Positions 1-8,831 of a stretch of 44,073 nucleotides of DNA are shown one piece after another (the stretch's first letter is position 1; every line of letters starts with the position of its first letter). The translations under genes were made by a program, and so were the position numbers. Source of the stretch: Xylanibacter caecicola (lineage in GTDB: Bacteria; Bacteroidota; Bacteroidia; Bacteroidales; Bacteroidaceae); assembly GCF_013166515.1 (NCBI RefSeq), contig NZ_JABKKJ010000022.1:1-44073 (forward strand), given 5' to 3'. Under the pieces are notes generated by a model. It was not told the origin of the DNA, made no database searches, and was given only the letters and a program-made list of their open reading frames with translations.

Positions 1-2
1 TT

Positions 3-127
3 TGTTATAGGCGGCAAAGGTATCAAATGAAATCGTCGTGAAATCGTCGCGCTCGAAAAATCTCTGTAACTAACTAAATTTCAAACATTTCAAAGAACTA
101 TTTTGGATTTTAATGGGACAGCAATGA
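3..127 (-). mobile_element. Inward-facing terminus of a multicopy element (probable IS end), left copy
   Basis: These 125 bases are an exact reverse complement of 43949-44073. Identity stops abruptly at 127/128, after the boundary-like string GGGACAGCAATGA. The rest of the element would lie outside the window to the left. The same terminus at both contig ends in opposite orientation is what assembly breakage at two insertion-sequence copies produces. No transposase reading frame is inside the window, so the IS family cannot be named. Confidence 0.55.
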
Positions 128-356
128 ACATTTCTATAAATTAAAAAAATACCCTTCCTTTAAAGGACACCTATTTTTTTAATTCTCGCGTATTTTATAA
201 AACTGCTGTCAACATCTGTCACACAGTAAGTGATTTTGTTATATGATGGCTTATATTTCTTATTAATTTTGCAGACGTACAGTCCCTGCTTGTTAGTGCG
301 ACGGTACATGTCGCCGGTGAAGCCTCTTTGTTTCCTCCGCCCCTCATACATACTAC

Positions 357-374
357 GTACCCCTTTAGGGGTAC
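357..374. repeat. Hairpin GTACCCC/GGGGTAC
   Basis: Perfect 7-bp inverted repeat around a TTTA loop, flanked on both sides by direct TACTACGTA-type sequence. There is no adjacent gene to terminate and no T-tract, so its role is unknown. Confidence 0.5.
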
Positions 375-555
375 TACGTATTAGGGGGGAGAACAAAGCT
401 TCACCTTGCGAAGATGCAAGTTAGTATGTTGTTGTAGCAGGCGATAAGATAATATTATGCAGTCCGGTCTTCTATATCTGATATAATTCATCTAAGTAGA
501 TGTCCGAAGTTAATTATTATAATATTATATACGTTTAATTCTGGACATATACTTA

Positions 556-593
556 ATGAAGTCATCTAAACTTTATGAAGTCATCTAAACTTT
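556..593. repeat. Two tandem copies of a 19-bp repeat
   Basis: ATGAAGTCATCTAAACTTT occurs at 556-574 and again directly at 575-593. A reverse-complement version with one mismatch over 23 bp lies at 749-771. Confidence 0.8.
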
Positions 594-771
594 TATGAGA
601 TTCAATATTTGCTTTTATTTTTTGAGGTTGTTTTTGCACTTGAAGAGGGAGTGTAGCGGGCTACTCGACCGATGAAAGGGTAAAAACAGACCAAAAAGAA
701 AGGTGAAGATTGGATTTAGAAGATATAAAAGTTAAAGATTTTTATTCGTCATAAAAGTTGAGATGACTTCA
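576..771. repeat. 196-bp segment bounded by 23-bp inverted repeats (MITE-like)
   Basis: Bases 576-598 and 749-771 are inverted repeats with a single mismatch. The enclosed 150 bp contains no reading frame of note. Short non-coding DNA with terminal inverted repeats resembles a miniature inverted-repeat element. I could not identify a clean target-site duplication, so this remains a suggestion. Confidence 0.4.
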
Positions 772-849
772 ATACTATGTTTAACGTGAAGGTGACGGTG
801 TGATTTGTTATATGATTTGGGAGGATGTCTTTCATTTTTTTTGAAAAAA

Positions 850-881
850 TTTGCATTTGGAACTTTTTTGTATTATATTTG
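850..881 (+). promoter_or_regulatory. Promoter of ppdK (Bacteroidetes type)
   Basis: TTTG at 850-853 and TATATTTG at 874-881 are separated by 20 bp, matching the Bacteroidetes -33/-7 consensus TTTG and TAnnTTTG. The ppdK ATG lies at 930, giving a leader of roughly 40 nt. Confidence 0.75.
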
Positions 882-929
882 CAAGAAACATTTTTCTAAC
901 TAAATATACGTGAAAATCATAAATTAATT

Positions 930-3647
930 ATGAGCGAAAAAAGAGTTTACACTTTCGGCAACGGTAATGCCGAGGGAAGAGCAGACATGAGAAATCTGCT
1001 TGGCGGAAAAGGAGCCAATCTTGCAGAGATGAACCACATTGGTGTCCCTGTTCCTCCCGGATTTACAATCACTACGGATGTTTGTAACGAATATTTTGAA
1101 AAAGGCAAGGACGAGGTTGTAGCCCTGCTTAAGGACGATGTACATGCCTCGGTTCATCATATTGAAAACCTGATGAACAGTAAGTTCGGCGATGTGGACA
1201 ATCCACTGTTGGTGAGCGTGCGCTCGGGTGCCCGTGCTTCTATGCCCGGTATGATGGATACTATCCTTAACCTCGGACTTAACGACGAGGTTGCTGCCGG
1301 CATGGTAAAGAAAACAGGCAACGACCGTTTTGTATATGACAGCTACCGCCGTTTCGTGCAGATGTACGGTGATGTGGTTCTTGGCATGAAACCTGTCAAC
1401 AAGGAAGATATCGACCCGTTTGAGGCGATAATCGAGAAGGTGAAGGCACAGCGTGGCATAAAGCTTGACAACGAGCTGACTGTAGACGAACTCAAGCAGT
1501 TGGTGGCAGAGTTTAAGGCTGCCATTAAGGAGCAGACGGGCAAGGACTTCCCGACAGACCCCATGGAACAGCTTTGGGGTGCAATATGTGCTGTGTTCGA
1601 CTCGTGGATGAACGACCGTGCGATACTCTACCGCAAGATGGAAGGCATACCTGCAGAGTGGGGTACGGCTGTCAATGTACAGGCAATGGTCTTTGGAAAC
1701 ATGGGCGACACTTCGGCTACGGGCGTATGCTTCAGCCGTGATGCGGCAACGGGAGAAAATCTCTTTAACGGAGAGTATCTTGTAAATGCACAGGGCGAGG
1801 ACGTTGTTGCCGGTATACGCACTCCGCAGCAGATAACAAAAGAAGGTTCGCGCCGCTGGGCAAAGTTGCAGGGTGTCACGGAAGAGGAGCGTGCTTCCAA
1901 ATATCCGTCAATGGAAGAGGCTATGCCCGAGATATATGCAACTCTCGATGCTCTTCAGAACAAGCTGGAGAAGCATTATCACGATATGCAGGACATGGAG
2001 TTCACCGTACAGGAAGGCAAACTGTGGTTCCTCCAGACACGTAACGGCAAACGTACCGGTACGGCAATGGTGAAGATAGCTATGGATCTTCTTCGTGAAG
2101 GCGAGATTGACGAGAAGACAGCACTGTTGCGCTGCGAACCGCAGAAGTTGGACGAACTGCTTCATCCCGTATTCGACAAGGATGCTTTGAAGAAGGCAAA
2201 GGTAATCACACAGGGCTTGCCCGCTTCTCCGGGTGCGGCATGCGGACAGATTGTGTTCCATGCAGACGATGCACAGAAATGGCGTGAAGACGGTCATCGT
2301 GTGATAATGGTGCGTATTGAGACTTCTCCCGAAGACCTTGCCGGTATGTCTGCTGCAGAGGGTATCCTCACCGCTCGTGGCGGTATGACATCGCATGCAG
2401 CCGTTGTTGCCCGCGGTATGGGTAAGTGCTGTGTGTCAGGTGCAGGTGCTATCAATGTGAACTATAAGAACAAGACCGTAGAGGTTGAGGGCGTTGTATA
2501 CAAGGAAGGTGACTATCTGTCGCTGAACGGTTCTACCGGACAGGTTTATGCAGGCGAGATTCCTACAAAGGCAGCCGAACTGTCGGGAGACTTCAAGGCT
2601 CTTATGGATCTTTGCGACAAATATACGAAACTGCAGGTGCGTACAAATGCGGACACTCCGCACGATGCACAGGTTGCTCGCTCGTTCGGTGCAAAGGGTA
2701 TTGGTCTGACACGTACAGAGCACATGTTCTTTGAAGACCAGAAGATTGTCGCCATGCGCGAGATGATTCTTGCCGATAATGTGGAAGGACGCGAGAAGGC
2801 ACTGGCAAAACTGTTGCCTTATCAGAAGGCTGACTTCAAGGGCATTTTGGACGCAATGGACGGATGTCCGGTTAATATCCGCTTGCTCGACCCGCCATTG
2901 CATGAGTTTGTTCCCCACGACTTGAAGGGACAGCAGACCATGGCAGACGAAATGGGTGTAAGTGTTGAGGAAATACAGAAGCGTGTTGCAAGTCTTGCGG
3001 AGAACAACCCGATGCTGGGTCACCGCGGTTGCCGTCTTGGTATCACATTCCCCGAGATCACGGCAATGCAGACACGTGCAATCCTCGGTGCTGCATGTGA
3101 ACTGAAGAAAGAGGGTAAAGATCCGAAACCTGAAATAATGGTTCCTCTTATCGGTATCCTTTATGAGCTGAAGCAGCAGAAGGAGATTATCATGAAGACA
3201 GCTGCCGAGGTGTTTGCAGAAGAGGGTATAGAGGTTGAGTTTGAGGTTGGTACGATGATAGAGATACCGCGTGCCGCACTGACAGCAGACCGTATAGCTT
3301 CTGAGGCCGAATACTTCTCGTTCGGAACAAACGATCTTACCCAGATGACATTCGGATATTCGCGTGATGACATCGCAAGCTTCCTGCCGGCTTATCTTGA
3401 CAAGAAGATATTGAAGGTGGATCCGTTCCAGGTGCTTGACCAAAACGGTGTAGGACAGCTCATCGAAATGGCTGTTGAGAAGGGACGTGCCGTTCGTCCG
3501 GGAATGCGTACCGGTATTTGCGGCGAGCATGGCGGCGAGCCTTCTTCCGTTAAGTTCTGTGCAAAGGTTGGCATGGACTACGCTTCATGCTCACCGTTCC
3601 GCGTGCCTATCGCACGCCTTGCTGCGGCGCAGGCTGCTGTGGAATAA
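930..3647 (+). CDS. ppdK: Pyruvate, phosphate dikinase
   Basis: Cytosolic enzyme interconverting pyruvate + ATP + Pi with phosphoenolpyruvate + AMP + PPi (EC 2.7.9.1). The 905 residues are close to the usual bacterial length of about 875-900. The N-terminal nucleotide-binding domain contains the S-V-R-S-G-A-R segment. The central phosphohistidine domain has GGMTSHAAVVARGMGK with the swivelling catalytic His near residue 489. The C-terminal PEP/pyruvate barrel contains GTNDLTQ and a GICGEHGG motif with the catalytic Cys near 864. The ATG at 930 follows a good promoter and begins with the family's characteristic N-terminus. The gene stands alone, with its own promoter and terminator. In anaerobic Bacteroidales it links PEP and pyruvate pools together with nifJ, which lies 13 kb away beyond the defence operon. 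Confidence 0.97.
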   Translation: MSEKRVYTFGNGNAEGRADMRNLLGGKGANLAEMNHIGVPVPPGFTITTDVCNEYFEKGKDEVVALLKDDVHASVHHIENLMNSKFGDVDNPLLVSVRSGARASMPGMMDTILNLGLNDEVAAGMVKKTGNDRFVYDSYRRFVQMYGDVVLGMKPVNKEDIDPFEAIIEKVKAQRGIKLDNELTVDELKQLVAEFKAAIKEQTGKDFPTDPMEQLWGAICAVFDSWMNDRAILYRKMEGIPAEWGTAVNVQAMVFGNMGDTSATGVCFSRDAATGENLFNGEYLVNAQGEDVVAGIRTPQQITKEGSRRWAKLQGVTEEERASKYPSMEEAMPEIYATLDALQNKLEKHYHDMQDMEFTVQEGKLWFLQTRNGKRTGTAMVKIAMDLLREGEIDEKTALLRCEPQKLDELLHPVFDKDALKKAKVITQGLPASPGAACGQIVFHADDAQKWREDGHRVIMVRIETSPEDLAGMSAAEGILTARGGMTSHAAVVARGMGKCCVSGAGAINVNYKNKTVEVEGVVYKEGDYLSLNGSTGQVYAGEIPTKAAELSGDFKALMDLCDKYTKLQVRTNADTPHDAQVARSFGAKGIGLTRTEHMFFEDQKIVAMREMILADNVEGREKALAKLLPYQKADFKGILDAMDGCPVNIRLLDPPLHEFVPHDLKGQQTMADEMGVSVEEIQKRVASLAENNPMLGHRGCRLGITFPEITAMQTRAILGAACELKKEGKDPKPEIMVPLIGILYELKQQKEIIMKTAAEVFAEEGIEVEFEVGTMIEIPRAALTADRIASEAEYFSFGTNDLTQMTFGYSRDDIASFLPAYLDKKILKVDPFQVLDQNGVGQLIEMAVEKGRAVRPGMRTGICGEHGGEPSSVKFCAKVGMDYASCSPFRVPIARLAAAQAAVE

Positions 3648-3673
3648 GAGAACAGTATTGATGTGATATAAAA

Positions 3674-3718
3674 ATAGGCTGCAATGTCCTCTTGGGGATG
3701 TTGCAGCCTATCTTTTGT
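3674..3718. terminator. Bidirectional rho-independent terminator between ppdK and the defence operon
   Basis: A perfect 11-bp stem (ATAGGCTGCAA at 3674-3684 with TTGCAGCCTAT at 3701-3711) extends inward by five more pairs, two of them G-T, around loop TCTTGG. It is followed by TTTT on the plus strand and by TTTTATAT on the minus strand, so it can terminate both ppdK and the convergent operon ending at 3750. Confidence 0.85.
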
Positions 3719-3749
3719 TGTAGGTCGGAACGTTTGTTTCTATTAATGG

Positions 3750-6700
3750 TTACTTCATCACTGCATTATACAAATCCTGATACGTTTTCACCACACTATA
3801 CATCACTTCTCCAGTACTGATAGTAGCAAAATGACGGCGGGCACACTCTATCTTGGCGTCTTCTGCTTTTCTTAATTGCGATACTTCGATGTCGTTGCCT
3901 TTTGTTTCTGCTACAAAATAGATGTGCTTTGCACTTCCTTCGCGGAAAGCTACCGCCCAGTCCGGATTATATTTACCCATAGGAGTATTGATATAGAAGC
4001 CATTCGGCAGTTTAGAATAAACCACTACGTCATTTTCCTTCTCCAGAGATTCGGCAAAAGACTTCTCAACCCCTTGACTATCTACTACCACAAGGTCGTA
4101 AAGCGACTTTTGGCTTTCGATGGCATCTTTTCCTAAAGTGCCACGCAAAGTTGCTTCTTCAAAGATGTTGCTATCAAAAGTGTGGTCGCGCTTTTCGTAC
4201 TTAATGTGCTGTATCAAAGAAATAGCCTTACAGTCGTTGATAATTCTTCCTGTCTTGATAATAAACTCCTCGGGATTGAGCTTGAATTGGTGGAAGGTTG
4301 CCGGAGCAATCCCTTGCAAGATACTGACAATAGTCCGACGGGTCAAACCTGTTATCTGCACCAGCTCACCGATAAGGTCGTAGGTCACATTGCCACCTAC
4401 GGCTTCGGTCACGCGAATGGTCTTTACTTTGGCGGCTGACATGGCTGCACCGGCTTCCAGTTCCTCACGATTGCGGATGTCCTCCATCGAACCGCTTTCT
4501 ACCACGATGCGGATTTCTGTTACATTCAGGTGCTTGTCCACTTCCTCAATGGCGTTCTTGATAAGTTTGGAAGTATCAAAGTTTACGTTGTAGTAAGTGC
4601 GTGTATTGATGCGTTTCCACAACTCTTGCCACTCCTTTTTATAGAATTTGCTTGCAATGAATGTCGCTTTTTTCTTCTCTCTACCATTGGCAGGCTTGTA
4701 GTCATCAGGGTTGAATACTTTGTCGAGTTGCTTGACGATAAACGATTTCATACAGTTCTGTTCCCCGAAGTTGAGTATACCGGCTTTTTTCTCATCAAAA
4801 TACTTTTGGGTGAGTCTGCCTTTCTTTACATATCCTTGCGCTATCAGTTCCTCGTGAATATCAACCGCCTGTTGGGTGGAGATTTTTACGAAAGCACCAG
4901 TTTCTGTCTGTGCCATTGCATCGGTAAACAGAGTGGCAGTTACCACTACCGGGCGATTGTCGCAGGCTTCGGCTATCTCTTTCTGCAATTTCTTTGCAAA
5001 GTCATCGTAGCTTTCACTGGCAATAACGGTCAGAATGTTGGTATCAAATACCGCATCGCCTAATACATCGGCATCCTGTCGTTCTCCATTGTCGTTGACA
5101 CAAAGGCGCATACCGCGTCCCACCTCCTGTCGCTTCTTGATTTCGTTGGCAGTATCTTTCAGCGTACAGATTTGGAACACATTCGGATTGTCCCACCCCT
5201 CCTTGAGTGCCGAGTGAGAGAAGATGAAACGTACCGGACAATCTTGGCTCAACAGACGCTCTTTATCCTTCATGATTAAGTTGAAACCACGTTCCTCGTT
5301 TTCTCCTTCTTTTGCTTTAGACTCTACGCTGACCCCTTTCTTGTCTATTGAGAAATAGCCGTCGTGAACTTGGTCGCACGCATTCTTGGGGTCGGAAAGA
5401 AAACGTGTGTAGGCTCCATCGGTAAAGGTGGGCATCAACTCTTGTACGGCTTTGTGGTATTCTTCCTCAAACATTTCTGCGAATTTTCCTTTCCGCACAC
5501 CCTCTTTGTCGTAAAGACGGTAGTTGTCCACGTGGTCGATAAAGAACAAAGAAAGTACCTTGATATGTTTCGGGAACAATTGGCGTTCGCGTTCCAAGTG
5601 CGTCTTGATAGTCTCACGGATTTGTTGGCGGCGAACTACATCTTCGTTGATGGCTCCTGACATATCTCCCTCGTGCAGTGTCAAGCCATTCAGGAAATGA
5701 ACAGTACCGGTCAGACCGTCAATACGCTCCACAATATAGTTGTCATCATACTCTTGCAAGCCGCCGCTCTGTTCTTTCAGGTTGAAACGTTCGTCCACCA
5801 GGCGTATCACTTGCCGGGTACCACTGTTCGTTTTCATATCGAAGCCAATCCGGGCTTGCGGATTCCCTTTGGTAATGACAATCTCATCCAAATAGACATA
5901 ACCGTTCGTGGCTGTAGAGCCAATCTGATGCACACCTTTTACTTCCACTTTCTTCACCAGTTTCTTGTTGTAGGCATCAATGGCATCCAAGCGGAACACC
6001 ATATTATATACATCATTCTTGCGGTGTGTGGCACTATATAATAACTTGAAAAGGGGATTGAACAGCCGGATGCCTTTTCGGGTAGCATTTCCTTTGTCCG
6101 TGCCCAATACACTTTGCGGCTCGTCAATAATCATGATGGGATTGGTCTTTGCCAAGATGTCTATCGGGCGGCGCGAACCGAATTCGTCACGTCGGGAAAA
6201 TATGATACGTGCCGCGGCATCTCCGCCACGTCCTTCCTTGTTCTTTTCCTCGTTCATCGAAGCGTTGAACGCTTGCGTATTGATAATCATGACGTGAATG
6301 CCACAATCCTGCGCAAAGCCGTCAATCTTGGAAAGTTGTTTGGAATTGTAGATGAAGTATTGCATCCGTTTGCCATACTCACCGGCAAAGTGTTCTGCCA
6401 TACTCTCGAAACTCTTGTAAACACCCTCCCGGATAGCGATGCTTGGTACTACGATTATGAACTTCGACCAACCGTAGCGTCGATTCAGTTCGTACATGGT
6501 TTTGATGTAGGTATATGTCTTACCGGTACCTGTTTCCATTTCGATGGTAAAAGTCAGATCTTCGCCCTCCAAATGTTCTATGGGTTTCAAGCCTTGTGCC
6601 ATCTGTATGGAGCGTACATTTTCGCCGATGCTTTCCCGGCTCAATACCAGTGGAGCATTGCCAAAGCCTTCCACTTCATAGAATCCTCTGTTCTTGCCTT

Positions 6701-6821
6701 GATCCACAAGGAAGTTGCTCAACCCATCGCTTTTAAGCTGTCCTTGAAACACATCCGTCACGCACTTGGCTGCTTCCGCCTGAAAGCGTTGGTGCTTGTA
6801 TTTAATCTTCATTGTTGCCAT
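3750..6821 (-). CDS. Type III restriction endonuclease Res subunit (SF2 helicase-nuclease)
   Basis: Res subunit of a type III restriction-modification system: it translocates on or along DNA using ATP and cleaves when Mod recognises unmethylated sites. Of 1023 residues, the SF2 Walker A METGTGKT is at about 95-102 and the family-specific Walker B variant DEPQ at 233-236. Helicase motif V/VI-like sequence (S-H-S-A-L-K-E-G-W-D-N-P and QEVGRGMR) lies in the middle. A C-terminal PD-(D/E)XK nuclease core shows Asp954 (NPDW) and E972-T-K974. All key residues appear intact, so the enzyme is probably active. The start overlaps the upstream yhcG-like gene by 20 nt, implying translational coupling. An alternative Met at residue 4 is possible. 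It is the last gene of the operon and ends at a strong bidirectional terminator. Confidence 0.93.
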   Translation of the reverse strand: MATMKIKYKHQRFQAEAAKCVTDVFQGQLKSDGLSNFLVDQGKNRGFYEVEGFGNAPLVLSRESIGENVRSIQMAQGLKPIEHLEGEDLTFTIEMETGTGKTYTYIKTMYELNRRYGWSKFIIVVPSIAIREGVYKSFESMAEHFAGEYGKRMQYFIYNSKQLSKIDGFAQDCGIHVMIINTQAFNASMNEEKNKEGRGGDAAARIIFSRRDEFGSRRPIDILAKTNPIMIIDEPQSVLGTDKGNATRKGIRLFNPLFKLLYSATHRKNDVYNMVFRLDAIDAYNKKLVKKVEVKGVHQIGSTATNGYVYLDEIVITKGNPQARIGFDMKTNSGTRQVIRLVDERFNLKEQSGGLQEYDDNYIVERIDGLTGTVHFLNGLTLHEGDMSGAINEDVVRRQQIRETIKTHLERERQLFPKHIKVLSLFFIDHVDNYRLYDKEGVRKGKFAEMFEEEYHKAVQELMPTFTDGAYTRFLSDPKNACDQVHDGYFSIDKKGVSVESKAKEGENEERGFNLIMKDKERLLSQDCPVRFIFSHSALKEGWDNPNVFQICTLKDTANEIKKRQEVGRGMRLCVNDNGERQDADVLGDAVFDTNILTVIASESYDDFAKKLQKEIAEACDNRPVVVTATLFTDAMAQTETGAFVKISTQQAVDIHEELIAQGYVKKGRLTQKYFDEKKAGILNFGEQNCMKSFIVKQLDKVFNPDDYKPANGREKKKATFIASKFYKKEWQELWKRINTRTYYNVNFDTSKLIKNAIEEVDKHLNVTEIRIVVESGSMEDIRNREELEAGAAMSAAKVKTIRVTEAVGGNVTYDLIGELVQITGLTRRTIVSILQGIAPATFHQFKLNPEEFIIKTGRIINDCKAISLIQHIKYEKRDHTFDSNIFEEATLRGTLGKDAIESQKSLYDLVVVDSQGVEKSFAESLEKENDVVVYSKLPNGFYINTPMGKYNPDWAVAFREGSAKHIYFVAETKGNDIEVSQLRKAEDAKIECARRHFATISTGEVMYSVVKTYQDLYNAVMK

Positions 6822-7824
6822 AAAGTAACTGCTTCAATTCTTCTTTGGTTGGTAAATAGGTCATATATTTAGCGGCAAAAATCTGCTTCTCGTCTTGTGG
6901 CAACGTGTATTTCACCACAGTGTCGTTCTTCTCGGCACAAAGTACAATGCCTACAGGAGGATTATCTCCTGGGTTCATCAGTTCTCGGGTATAGTAATTG
7001 ACGTACATCTGCATTTGTCCGATGTCTTGGTGTGTAAGTGCATCTATTTTTAAGTCAATCAACATATAGCAACGAGCCGGGATATTGTAAAACACAAGGT
7101 CGATGTAGAAATGCTGCCCGTCGAGTGTGATACGTTTTTGACGTGCCACGAAACTATATCCGCGTCCCAACTCCAAGAGAAAGTGCTGCAATTTGCTGAT
7201 AAGCATCTGTTCCAAATCGCCTTCCAAGAAATGTTCTCCTTGTTTGATGCCTAAGAACTCCAGGATGAAGGGGTCACGGATAATTTCTCGTGGCGTCCAT
7301 GTTTTCGGGGCGGAGGTTTGTATCTCTGCTTTCACCTTGTCCTTATCACGGCTGGCAAGCATACGTTCATAAAACATAGTGTTGATTTGGCGTTGAAGTT
7401 GTCGTACACTCCAGTTTTCTGCTACACATTCAGACAAATAATAGTTTCGGGCTGTTTCATTTTCCACTCTTATTAAATGCCTGTAGTGCGACCAACTCAA
7501 TTTATCACACACTGTGTGGCGAATTGGATAATACAAGTAGAACTGTCTCATATAGCGAATGTTAGTAGTAGAAAAACCGCCACCATATTCTGCCGTCAAA
7601 CGTTTGGAGAGGCAGTCGATAATCCCCTTCCCATATTCTGCTTTTACATTTCCTGCCTGCTCATATTCTACTATGTATTTACCGACTTGCCAATAAGCTT
7701 CTACGGTAGCAGCATTCACCGTTTGGGCTATTTGCCGCCGTGCCTTATCCAACATCTGTTTGATTTGCGCAAACAGTTGCTCTTCGTTATAGCCTTGTGG
7801 GGTTAATGATTCATTCTTTCTCAT
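6802..7824 (-). CDS. YhcG/DUF1016-family PD-(D/E)XK nuclease-like protein
   Basis: A 340-residue protein of the YhcG (DUF1016) family. The N-terminal helical DUF1016 domain includes a Y-W-x-V-G-K-Y-I-V-E motif, a STTNIRYMRQFY-type segment and a L-S-W-S-H-Y segment. The C-terminal PD-(D/E)XK-like fold has an Asp in HFYIDLVFYN and the LIDLK strand with Asp and Lys. Family members are predicted nucleases often carried in restriction-modification loci and mobile DNA. The biochemical role is inferred. The start overlaps rhuM by 14 nt and the end overlaps res by 20 nt, so this gene is tightly coupled to both. It could supply an additional nuclease to the type III complex or be an independent defence gene captured by the operon. 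Confidence 0.85.
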   Translation of the reverse strand: MRKNESLTPQGYNEEQLFAQIKQMLDKARRQIAQTVNAATVEAYWQVGKYIVEYEQAGNVKAEYGKGIIDCLSKRLTAEYGGGFSTTNIRYMRQFYLYYPIRHTVCDKLSWSHYRHLIRVENETARNYYLSECVAENWSVRQLQRQINTMFYERMLASRDKDKVKAEIQTSAPKTWTPREIIRDPFILEFLGIKQGEHFLEGDLEQMLISKLQHFLLELGRGYSFVARQKRITLDGQHFYIDLVFYNIPARCYMLIDLKIDALTHQDIGQMQMYVNYYTRELMNPGDNPPVGIVLCAEKNDTVVKYTLPQDEKQIFAAKYMTYLPTKEELKQLLYGNNED

Positions 7825-8821
7825 ATTGTCCTCCTTCCTTACCCATATGTCCTATGCGTTTTATGGAATCCAGATAATCCCGTTCTACATCGCTAATAGT
7901 GCGTTGCTTGTATTTCCGATATTCATTGGTGGCGTGTTCCATAGCGTCCGCGTGCGACACACTGCCGGAACCTTGCAGGAGTTGTTCGCCCGACATCGTA
8001 AGAATCCGGTCCAAGTAGTTCGCCCAGTCGTTCATGGTCATCGGTTGCTCCCGTTCGGCTTGTCGTTCTGCAAAGTCCAAATATCCGGAAACCAACTGTC
8101 CCATGGCACGAAGTTCCTTTGCGTCCAAATAATTCTTAGCGGTACGGGCTTCCACCAATGTAGGCTGATTGCCTTTGAAAGTAAGAAGTCCCATAAAGTC
8201 CTTTTCCGCATCCGCACGTTCCACAATCAATTCCGCCGCCGTATGCCCGTGTATGGCATAGTGTATCTTGTTCTGTACTTTCTTGAAGAACTCTTGCGAC
8301 ACAGAAGCTCGTGGATCGTAGTCGATGCTTGTGGCATAGATTTCCAACACTTGACGATATATCACCTTTTCTGTGGCACGTATATCCCGGATGCGTTCCA
8401 ACAGTTCCTTCCAATAGCCGCCACCTCCCAGTTGTTTCAAACGGTCATCGTCCAAAGTGAATCCTTTAATCATATACTCCTTTAACCGTTGGGTTGCCCA
8501 TTGGCGGAAACGGGTGGCAATGATGGAGCGCACACGGTATCCAAGGGCGATAATCATATCCAGATTGTAGAAAGTCATTTCTCTTTCCACTATCCTCTCT
8601 CCCTCTTCCCGAACCTGTCGGAATTTCCGACAGGTTGCTTCTTGAAGCAACTCTCCTTCCTCATAGATATGCTTTATATGCTCGACGACATTTGTTCTGG
8701 ACGTTTGATACAACTCGCACATCTGTGCTTGTGTGAGCCATAACGTGTCCTCTTCCAGTTTTACGTCTATCTTGGTAAGCCCTTTGCTATCGGTGTATAT
8801 AAGTATCTTGTTTTCTTCCAT
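7811..8821 (-). CDS. RhuM-family protein
   Basis: A 336-residue member of the RhuM ('virulence protein RhuM') family, first named in a Salmonella pathogenicity island. The N-terminal half holds the hallmark E-D-T-L-W-L-T-Q-A-Q-M segment (about residues 24-34), a helix-turn-helix-like Y-Q-T-S-R-T-N-V-V-E-H-I-K region, and the Y-N-L-D-M-I-I-A-L-G-Y-R-V motif. The biochemical function is unknown; relatives often sit inside type I or III restriction loci, as here between mod and res. It starts 10 nt after the mod stop and overlaps the yhcG-like gene by 14 nt. Codons for residues 57-70 are written as two abutting DNA palindromes (8612-8651), described separately. Confidence 0.88.
   Translation of the reverse strand: MEENKILIYTDSKGLTKIDVKLEEDTLWLTQAQMCELYQTSRTNVVEHIKHIYEEGELLQEATCRKFRQVREEGERIVEREMTFYNLDMIIALGYRVRSIIATRFRQWATQRLKEYMIKGFTLDDDRLKQLGGGGYWKELLERIRDIRATEKVIYRQVLEIYATSIDYDPRASVSQEFFKKVQNKIHYAIHGHTAAELIVERADAEKDFMGLLTFKGNQPTLVEARTAKNYLDAKELRAMGQLVSGYLDFAERQAEREQPMTMNDWANYLDRILTMSGEQLLQGSGSVSHADAMEHATNEYRKYKQRTISDVERDYLDSIKRIGHMGKEGGQYEKE
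8612..8651. repeat. Two abutting palindromes inside rhuM
   Basis: AACCTGTCGGAA (8612-8623), a single T, then TTCCGACAGGTT (8625-8636) form a 25-bp palindrome. Its last three bases also begin a second one: GTTGCTTC (8634-8641), TT, GAAGCAAC (8644-8651). Both have perfect arms. They lie within conserved RhuM codons 57-70 and do not disrupt the frame. Confidence 0.9.
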
Positions 8822-8831
8822 AACTGCAAAA

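Larger units (their letters stand above)
128..929. other. Gene-poor region with small repeats, upstream of ppdK
   Basis: I see no convincing gene here. A 78-codon minus-strand frame at 160-396 is basic, resembles no family I know and could be a remnant. Structures present are a hairpin at 357-374 (GTACCCC-TTTA-GGGGTAC), a 19-bp tandem repeat at 556-593, an inverted copy of that repeat at 749-771, and the ppdK promoter near the right end. AT content is high. The region directly abuts a probable IS end and may be decayed mobile-element flank. Confidence 0.5.

Noticed and set aside
2436..3530. 364-codon open frame antisense to ppdK, and similar long antisense frames in nifJ (18203-19099), prs (29121-30116) and the GH43 gene (23615-24478)
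   Set aside because: Each lies opposite a well-supported gene with strong codon bias, lacks any family signature, and has biased composition typical of a mirror frame.
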